A DNA stretch of 64,000 bases from Centrapalus pauciflorus (taxonomy: Eukaryota > Streptophyta > Magnoliopsida > Asterales > Asteraceae). How positions within the stretch are numbered: position 1 is the first letter of the stretch; each line of letters begins with the position of its first letter. The DNA is taken from the NCBI GenBank assembly GCA_020465985.1, contig JAANYP010002036.1, positions 1 through 64,000 of the forward strand, read 5' to 3'. A model generated the notes under the pieces. It did not search any database. It saw only the letters and a program-made list of their open reading frames with translations, and had not been told where the DNA came from. The translations under genes and the position numbers were made by a program. This document shows, in pieces, positions 57,292 to 64,000 of this stretch.

Positions 57292-59219
57292 TGTAACATC
57301 CCTAATTTGAAGTACATGTAATTTACAAGTTGTAAGGACTTAATTATTGTCTTAATGGAATGTTATATTAATTTAAGAAAATTTTGATCATAATATCGGT
57401 TAAATAAGAAAGTACGAAGTTGAGGGAAATATTGTGCAAATTGGGAGAAATAACAAATAAAAGGGGGGAAGGTCTTTCATAATTTCAAAACCCACTCTCT
57501 CTCTCTAACTCTCTCGATCTCTCACTCTCTCTCTCACTAAGAAAAACCCACCATTTCATTATCAAAAATCCAAAAATTGTTGGATTCAAGTGTTCAAAAT
57601 CGGGATTCAAGCATATTGGAAGGAACTATAAGCATTGCAACAAACGATTTGAGGTAAGATTCATCCAAACTTGCAATTTTGGTAGTTTTTGGTTCGGTTT
57701 TTGTAAAATCCGAAGCATATGATTGTGAACTCAAATGTTAATGCATGTAGTATATTATTGTTGCAATGTTTAAATCGAGTATTGACGATGAAGTATGCAA
57801 AATTTCTGAATCAGATTCACACTCTAAGTATGATTTTGGAATTAGTGTGTGTGCTCTTCGAGACTTGTACAAAAATTGACACAAATGGGTTATTTTGGTA
57901 CATAAGTGTTATGTTAAGTTGAAGTAGTGTATTTAAGTTCATATTTACAACTTTAGATACTGAAACATGCAAAAATGGTCAGAAAGTATTTTCAGGAAAA
58001 TACTGGAAATTTATTAAGTATGAACTCGGACTGATGATCCATCCGAATTCGGTCCCTCCTAATTCGGACCTGTACTCCCAATTCGGACCTCCATCCATTT
58101 CGGACCAAAGGTCAATTTGGACCCTGTGCCAATTCGGACCCCCATCCCAATTCGGACCACAGTGACTTCGGACCAGAAACCCACTTCGGACCTTGCTTAA
58201 TTCGGACCCCATGCTCATTTCGGACCCCAACCTATTTTGGACCAACACCCAATTCGGACCATCCGAATTCGGATGTGGGCCGAATTCAATTGGAATTTCA
58301 TTTAAATTACAGAATATAAGTTTTAAGCAATTACTGATATAAATTCACTATTACACTTACTTGACAGATTATTGTGGTGTTATAAAAACACACATTGATT
58401 TAGAGACAAATCACACTGTACCAACCACTGTGAGTAATAGATTATCATTCTAACATTTGTTGTCTTTGCATTCACGTTTACTTATTCAATGGCATGTTCA
58501 CATTGTTCATATACATCAATTGGCACTCATAATTGATTTGTTGTTATGATGCACACTCGTACTTGACATGCAACACACAAGTAGCCAGCGTTCATTTGAA
58601 AGTGCATCTGCATGATCATTACTTCACAATCTGATGCGACCTGGACTAGGGCTGACAGCAGGCCACTGTCGGGGACTGATCATGCCACTCGTTATCCTGG
58701 TCAGGTTCGGCACATCCCCGATCAGCATTTGAACTGCCAACCCTATGCTTGCACTACATGGTTTTTCACATATTACAAGGCTTACACTGCCTGTTTACAC
58801 ATACATTGGGGCTTACACTGCCCATGGTTACACGTTGCTTGCAAAGAAATATTTGTTGTTTGCATAATCTGTTATCTCACTAAGCAAATTAGCTTACAGT
58901 TGACTCACAATGTTTTCAGGCAAAGGCAAAAGTGTTGCAGGACCTTCTACTTAAGCATTTCACTTCAATATCCCGGAGACTTTAGAAGCTATTGGTACTT
59001 GTATGTAATAGCTTTGGACTGGAAATTTACTACTTTCAAAACAATTATGATGTTGTAATAGTCAGACTTAATCACTGTAGACACTTATATTTATTGCTTT
59101 AGTGTGGAACTGCTTAAATCTGAATTAAGCTTCAAATTTAATTATCATGATTGTCATTGGGTTGTTTGTTGATCCTGATGATTCCAAATATTATACTATC
59201 AAATTATGGGGACGCCACA
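57292..59219 (+). repeat. C 5' LTR (1928 bp)
   Basis: It begins TGTAACATCCC and ends GGGGACGCCACA. It contains a CT-rich patch (about 57488-57538), the ~17-bp-period AATTCGGACC array (58061-58260) and the D-family block GACAGCAGGCCACTGTCG near 58650. Short open frames in it have no recognisable domain. Confidence 0.85.
58061..58260 (+). repeat. Twelve-copy AATTCGGACC array with ~17-bp period
   Basis: Copies of (A/T)(A/C/T)TT(C/T)GGACC-type cores start at 58061, 58080, 58097, 58114, 58131, 58149, 58165, 58183, 58199, 58217, 58234 and 58251, so every step is 16-19 bp. The 6-9 bp between cores differ from copy to copy. Palindromic TCCGAATTCGG motifs flank the array on both sides (near 58043 and 58263). 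Confidence 0.92.
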
Positions 59220-59224
59220 GAGTT

Positions 59225-59236
59225 TGGTATCAGAGT
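59225..59236 (+). other. C primer-binding site (tRNA-iMet)
   Basis: TGGTATCAGAGT, the usual tRNA-Met complement with the last base changed, lies five bases after the LTR end. Confidence 0.85.
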
Positions 59237-59426
59237 ATTAGTTTGAGGTTTCAAGTGTCCGCGAGGACTTGGACTCAAACTTAGGTTATGATATTAGAAT
59301 GGACTCTTAGGAAATATTTCGAACTAAGATAGGATTGACATGCACACGGGGACAAATAAAGGGTAACTGTAAACACTTAGGACTTACAACTAAATGTTCT
59401 AAATATAAATTGTTCTATTTCAGAAC

Positions 59427-59961
59427 ATGTCAGGAAACGATATGACTCCTCAACAGATGTTCCAAATGATGCAAGCTCTTATGGAACAAAACAATGAGCT
59501 ACAATCCAAAAGGATGGCTGAGCAGGCTCAGTCATTTGCTGATCAATTAAGGGCCAGAGATGAGGCCGAAGCAAAACGCAAAGCTGATAAACGAAAGAAC
59601 AAAGAGCAACAACAAGACGATCAAGAGGAAAGACAAGGAGACACTGGGTCTTCTAACAAGTCAAGGGGTTGTAGATTTAAGGATTTCAAAAGTAACGGAG
59701 CTGTTACTTTTGATGGAACTGGATATGCTGTCACAGCATTGGAATGGATCACCACCACCGAACGAACTTTCAGAATCAGTGACTGCACTAAAAAGGACAT
59801 GGTCCGGTTTGCAACCGCTATGTTTGCAAGGGACGCAGTAATGTGGTGGGATGCTATGACACATGTGTTGACAATGGAGGTAGTGTCACACATGTCCTGG
59901 AACGAATTCAAGGAAGTATTCTCTCAGCAATACTGTCCAACCGATGATGTCAGGATCGGAA
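59427..59961 (+). pseudogene. C gag, 5' part, interrupted by G
   Basis: The start ATG 59427 (MSGNDMTPQQMF) opens a clean frame: a Gln/Lys-rich N-terminal helix region, then the gypsy capsid (retrotrans_gag) pattern with FDGTGYAVTALEWI, TTERTFRISDC, FATAMFARDAVMWWDAM and WNEFKEVFSQQYCPTDDVR. No lesion is visible up to the G insertion at 59961/59962, so C was probably young when hit. Product: capsid protein of the particle. Confidence 0.9.
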
Positions 59962-60608
59962 TGTAACTACCTAAAATTAACTGATTTGATTTGATCAGAG
60001 TATAAACCATTAATCTTGTATTGAATCAAAGTCCAATTAAGAAGTTTGCGGAATAACACTTAATTGTTTTAAGAAAAACTTTCAGAATCAATAGCAGATA
60101 AATATAATTGAATAAATAAAATTGCTTGTATTGCTGAACTCAAAGATTACAATCACCTCTAATCTGTTTGATTAGACGAAGAACACAAATTGTTCTTAGG
60201 GTTTTACAACCTTAGAGGCTTATAAAAACTTAAACAAAAAGCAATTACAGACTTGAACGTGCAGAAACTTGTTACAATAGAAAAACCTATTCTATGTATT
60301 TATAATGCTTTCTGATTTGTTTCCTTAAAGGACTCTGACTTCTCTGATAGTAGATATGCTAGAATCTTCGTGTAAATATCTCTTCCTGATTATCAGCACA
60401 TTCTGTTTATGAAACTGTTGAGCAGCTTGAATCACTAAGCAGCTTGAACAGAGCAACTTGAGTGATTTTACTCTGGCAGCTTGAACTTTTACACTGGCAG
60501 CTCGAACTTCTTCAACAAACAGCATGAACTTTGTACTTACACAGAAAATCTACTAACAGTTTGAGAAATCTAACTAACATCTTGAACTACTTAGAATATT
60601 TCCCAACA
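59962..60608 (-). repeat. G 3' LTR (647 bp)
   Basis: On the minus strand it runs from TGTTGGGAAATATTC (60608) to GGTAGTTACA (59962). Within it CAGCTTGAAC/AGCTCGAAC/GCAACTTGAG motifs recur about every 20-30 bp at 60420-60535, like those in A. The G insertion point in C gag fixes the left border. Confidence 0.8.
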
Positions 60609-60844
60609 ATCTCCCCCTAACTTAAATTCTTGACACAAGACTTTAAGTTCTATTCAAATAAGGAAATAAAACAAAGTAAAACTGTTATTTACAAACCAAG
60701 GCTTCCAAAAACTTACAACTGTGCAAGTTTCTGATTGACTGCCTTCAAAAATTCTTTCTTCAGATCTTCTCTATCACAATATATTCTTACTGACCTCATC
60801 TGAAGTAACAAAGCCTTTGGAAGATCAAGAAATTCAAAATTGAA
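60609..60844 (-). other. G 3' non-coding region and polypurine tract
   Basis: The minus strand reads TTAGGGGGAGATTG beside the LTR (about 60608-60620). The rest, up to the accessory ORF stop, is AT-rich sequence with no gene seen. Confidence 0.75.
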
Positions 60845-63487
60845 CTACATACCGGATCCATTTGCAAATTTGAGTCTGTAAGTCTTTGATTTGACAAACA
60901 GATCAACTTGTGCAATCTTCATCTCCTTGGCATCTTCTATATCTTTCCTTATTGACTCAGGATCAAAAATGCTCTTCAAATCTTCGATAGCTTGCTTGAC
61001 TTGTGGAAGAGAGGATCTGACTTGGGTAACAGACCCAACATGGTGCATTCTTGTGAGCTCATCTCCGATCATCCCTTGGACTATATGCATTAAGCTCTTA
61101 TACTCTTCCTCAGGACCAGACTCTCTTCTTACTATAAATTGATATCTTAAGTCAATGGTGTCCATTGGCTTAGCATACCAGTAATTAATAAGAGGTTTTG
61201 TGAAGTCATGTTGGTCTAAGGACTTCTCAATATCCATCACTTTCTGAAGCTGTTGTTCAAAAAATATCCTTTTAACCTGATCAAGCTTTGCCTGTGAAAT
61301 TGTATCTGATTGAGGATTAGAAGCAGCAGCTTGAACAGAAGAAGCAGGATCACTCACACCAGCAGCTTGAGCCTTACTTATACCAGCTTGAACTGATTCT
61401 TGTTGACTTTGGACTTCTTGGGAGACTTTGGCTACCTTACATTTTTCCATCTCTTTGTCATGAATGTCTTGCAGCCTCTATGTACTCATGGACTAAGCCA
61501 TCTTCTTTGGGATACCAGCTGAAAAGGCAAAATTGATCAGGAACTTTCTATGCTCAGCCTTTGAATGCCCTGATGGCATTTTCCTTTTCTTTTCATTTTG
61601 CTTGACCACAAACCCTCTTAGGTAATCACCTAAGGTTTCATCATCTTGCAATAGGAGATGGGTTTGCTGGTCTAATGTCTGATCTTGTTCTTCTGCTATG
61701 TTTCTGGCAATTTCAGCATCATAGGCAATCTGGGCTTCTCTAGATGAAAATTTGTGCTTTGGAGACTCAATGAGAATGCCCTTGCCCTTATCCTTTGTAG
61801 CAGACGATGTAGCTTGGACTGTACTGATGGGAGCCTGAGTTCCTTCTCTGATAACAACTCCAGTTGTTCTTGTAGGAGCAGCTTGAGTTTCTAGGCTAAC
61901 AGCTTGATCAGCTATTGGGACTGCTAGCCTAGAACCTTAGACTGTTGGAGCTGATTGGACTGATGGAGGGATCTCCTGATTCTCCCCCTTTTTGGATGCA
62001 TTGGTTTGGTCAGGAGGACCTACAACCTTTGCCAAGTGGGTTCGAATCAGTTGCTCTAATTTAATGATCTTATTTCCACAGAGGGTGAACCCCTTATGGA
62101 GATAATCCATTCTCTGATTTTGAGCAGCTTCTGTCTGTCTGAGTGCAATGATTTGTGCCCCATGTGCAGCAATGATGGAGTGATAGTATTCCAACATTGC
62201 TACAACAGGTTGCAGCTGAGGATCCGTCAATAGCATAAGTTGCAGACTAGCCTCAAGATCAGCAAACGAATGTGGTGCCTGTGATCTATCACTGGCAGGA
62301 ATTCCAGAAGCAGAAACCTCTGGGCCCCTCTGTTCTTGGTACTGGGGACTTCCAGATGGTGCTTGCACACCTTCTGTTGCCATGGGTGTGGTCTTAATGA
62401 TGTTGACACTGTCCTGTGCCTCTTGTGCAGAAGCAACAGTAGTGTCAGCCACAGAACCCATATGGACATCCTCTGTTGGGATGTCCACCTCCAAATTGAG
62501 GTTGGGAGTGTCCTCAATGGGTGCCCTTTGGGTATTCTGTGCAGAAGTGTCCTCCTGCACAGGGATATTTGGCTCTTGTATGAGGGCTGAGGAGGAAGGA
62601 GCTCCTGAACCTCTTTTACTTTTTTATAATATGGGTGGGGATGTGGGTTTAACAATAGGAACAGAAGGCATCTGAGTATCATGAGGAGTGGGTTGGGGTC
62701 CTCGGGGTGAAGCAGTAATGTTGGGCTGAGCCTGCTCAGGACTCTCTCCTCTGTTTCTTGGAATGATGCCCATCATTGCAGAAGGCAATGGGACATCAAC
62801 AGACAAAACATTGGCACTTGTTTTTAGAAGACGTTTTATTGATGGTAAAGAGTGCCTATGGGAAACATGAATCCTTTTATGTACATTGAAATTACTACAA
62901 GTTCTTGCAATAATTTCAGCCAAAAATCTAGGATACATCAAAAATTTCCCATGTTTTAGGGCATGATGCCTTAGCATACCCTGAAAAATGATATTAGAAA
63001 AATTGAACTGTTGGCCCGTTGATAAACACACTAAGGCAGTGGCTATATTTGATGAAAATTCTGACCAACCAGTTCTTTTTAGGCTTATACACTGCTGAAT
63101 AATATGTAGAAGATACTTCCACTTAGGGGCAAAATTCGATTTAAAGAAAGTATAAGATTTCGGCAGGACCCCTATATCCAATGGTATGAAGACCATTATG
63201 TAAAGCAGTAAGGGATAGGTCTGTTATACCTGAGGCATCTTGAAGATGCAAATGTTGACGAATGATCTCCTCAGTGATAGAAACAGTGTTGCCATCAATT
63301 TTGGATGTCAAAAATGTGACTCCATTAACGGTTTTGAGGGAGGCATGTTTCCAGAACTATTCAATATGAGAGATGTAGATGGTGGGATTGATATTGAGGG
63401 CATGATGGATATGGGAACTTCGAAGGAAGTCCATCATGTCGTGGAATGGTTCAAGATCAGCGTGTTTGAGAGAGTAGGGTAGGCAGT
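60845..63487 (-). pseudogene. G accessory (env-position) ORF, N-terminus cut by H
   Basis: Reading from 63487, the frame shows MMDFLRSSHIHHALNINP, then FWKHASL after a stop, a frame change near 63170, and WKYLLHIIQQCISLKRTGWS with FLMYPRFLAEII (near 62940). A single frame then runs to 60845 with stops at about 62624, 61937, 61500 and 61480. After the conserved domain come Pro/Ser/Thr/Gln-rich sequence, a helical region (about 62000-62250), and a C-terminal region with KSIFDPESIRKDIEDAKEMK. No clear membrane span is seen. Homologous to the A and B accessory ORFs; function unknown. Confidence 0.82.
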
Positions 63488-64000
63488 TGTGACACCCTTG
63501 TCACAACAACCACCATTTACACAACAACCCAGGATTAATCATCAAACACAATCACATAATGATCTGATAACCTAGTTTAAGTGCGGAAGCATTAAACTAC
63601 ATAAATAAAGTAACGCAACAGTGACAAACACCCTACGGTGCTACAAGGTACCAAATCTAAGTCTACATACCCAATTAAATTATTACAACATCCAGAATAT
63701 ATTACATTACTGTCCCAAAGGATAATTACCGATTTAATAGGAATCTTCCAAGAACTTCACACACGACCTAACTAGAAGGCCCGGCAGCAGACTTCCCTTT
63801 TCCTGTAAAAAAGTAAACAACTGAGGAATAAGCGAATGCTTAGTGAATACACAGATTACGCATTTTATAAAATCTTTATGAAGCCCCAAGAGTAACACCG
63901 ATGACAAACATCGTATACTCTCTTCGTACACCAAGTACGGAACCAGAGTTGCAGCCCCTTCGAGCCCAAAGCTCATCATTAAACATACCATCTAAGACAA
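63488..64000 (-). repeat. H: Ty3/gypsy LTR, minus strand, cut by window edge
   Basis: The left border is TGTGACACCC at 63488, directly after G coding sequence; on the minus strand this is an LTR end in GGGTGTCACA, as in the gypsy LTRs here. The block near 63780-63810 (minus: TTACAGGAAAAGGGAAG) parallels TTACAGGAAAGCCAAAGG in the T1 LTR (about 6234), supporting a related gypsy family. No gene is seen. Confidence 0.7.

Larger units (their letters stand above)
57292..59961 (+). mobile_element. C: Ty3/gypsy element of the D family, cut by G
   Basis: A complete 1928-bp 5' LTR, a primer site and the first 178 codons of gag are present; the rest lies beyond G, outside the window. Its LTR is homologous to D1 and D2. 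It begins at 57292 inside B, with GAAGA as the likely left target duplication. Confidence 0.88.
59962..63487 (-). mobile_element. G: sirevirus-type copia element, minus strand, inserted in C gag
   Basis: Reading leftward: accessory ORF, short non-coding region, polypurine tract and 3' LTR ending at 59962. The pol and 5' LTR would lie to the right of H, outside the window. CGGAA before 59962 would be one target duplication. It is related to A and B through the accessory ORF but has a distinct LTR. Confidence 0.82.

Noticed and set aside
58061..58260. CRISPR-like array (short repeats with varied spacers)
   Set aside because: The repeats are only 10 bp with 6-9 bp spacers, in a plant LTR, with no cas genes; the resemblance is superficial.
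59560..59911. Open frames overlapping C gag in other frames
   Set aside because: They are shadows of the clean gag frame starting at 59427.

Overview
The window is plant nuclear DNA made, as far as I can see, entirely of nested LTR retrotransposons. I found no host gene, tRNA, rRNA or CRISPR. Both superfamilies are present (Ty3/gypsy with chromodomain-type pol, Ty1/copia of the sirevirus type), every primer-binding site matches initiator tRNA-Met, and there is one tRNA-derived SINE. The sirevirus accessory ORFs and the gypsy C-termini resemble those of asterid eudicots (Asteraceae or Apiaceae would fit). That placement rests on memory of similar proteins and is weak.

Layout. 1-6588: T1, a Tekay-like gypsy element cut by the left edge, with near-intact gag-pol split by a 90-bp GT-AG intron, then its 3' LTR. 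T1 appears to sit in the 5' LTR of T2 (6589-13402), a decayed gypsy element. 13403-13558: an inverted T2-type LTR fragment. 13559-18552: two LTR remnants (D1, D2) of another gypsy family. D2 carries a 1.3-kb palindromic retroelement P (17055-18363) with a 5-bp target duplication. 18553-20920: E, a minus-strand copia element cut by B. 20921-57291: B, a sirevirus interrupted by sirevirus A (26893-46333), by gypsy element T3 (47532-56329) and at its end by C. A is itself split by F (32602-38756, minus strand, gag only). The T3 5' LTR contains a SINE. 57292-59961: C, a gypsy element of the D family with an intact LTR and the start of gag, cut by G (59962-63487, minus sirevirus), which is cut by H (63488 to the right edge, minus gypsy LTR).

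The nesting order is D2 > E > B > {A > F; T3 > SINE; C > G > H}. Five-base target duplications support A (CAAAT), T3 (GCCTC), P (GGATT) and, with one mismatch, F (ATTGA/ATTCA). Most open frames are broken by single stop codons, many of them explicable as C-to-T changes at methylatable CG or CHG sites.

The most unusual items are: element P, both of whose outer ends are the U5 end of an LTR; a 12-copy array with a steady ~17-bp period in the C LTR, with looser counterparts in other LTR families; the intron in T1; three diverged copies of one sirevirus accessory ORF with a shared YPRF motif, one preceded by a TATA-type promoter and another by a splice-acceptor-like site; a gypsy lineage (T2/T3) that seems to have moved after its coding region was already dead; and the mosaic LTR pair of F.
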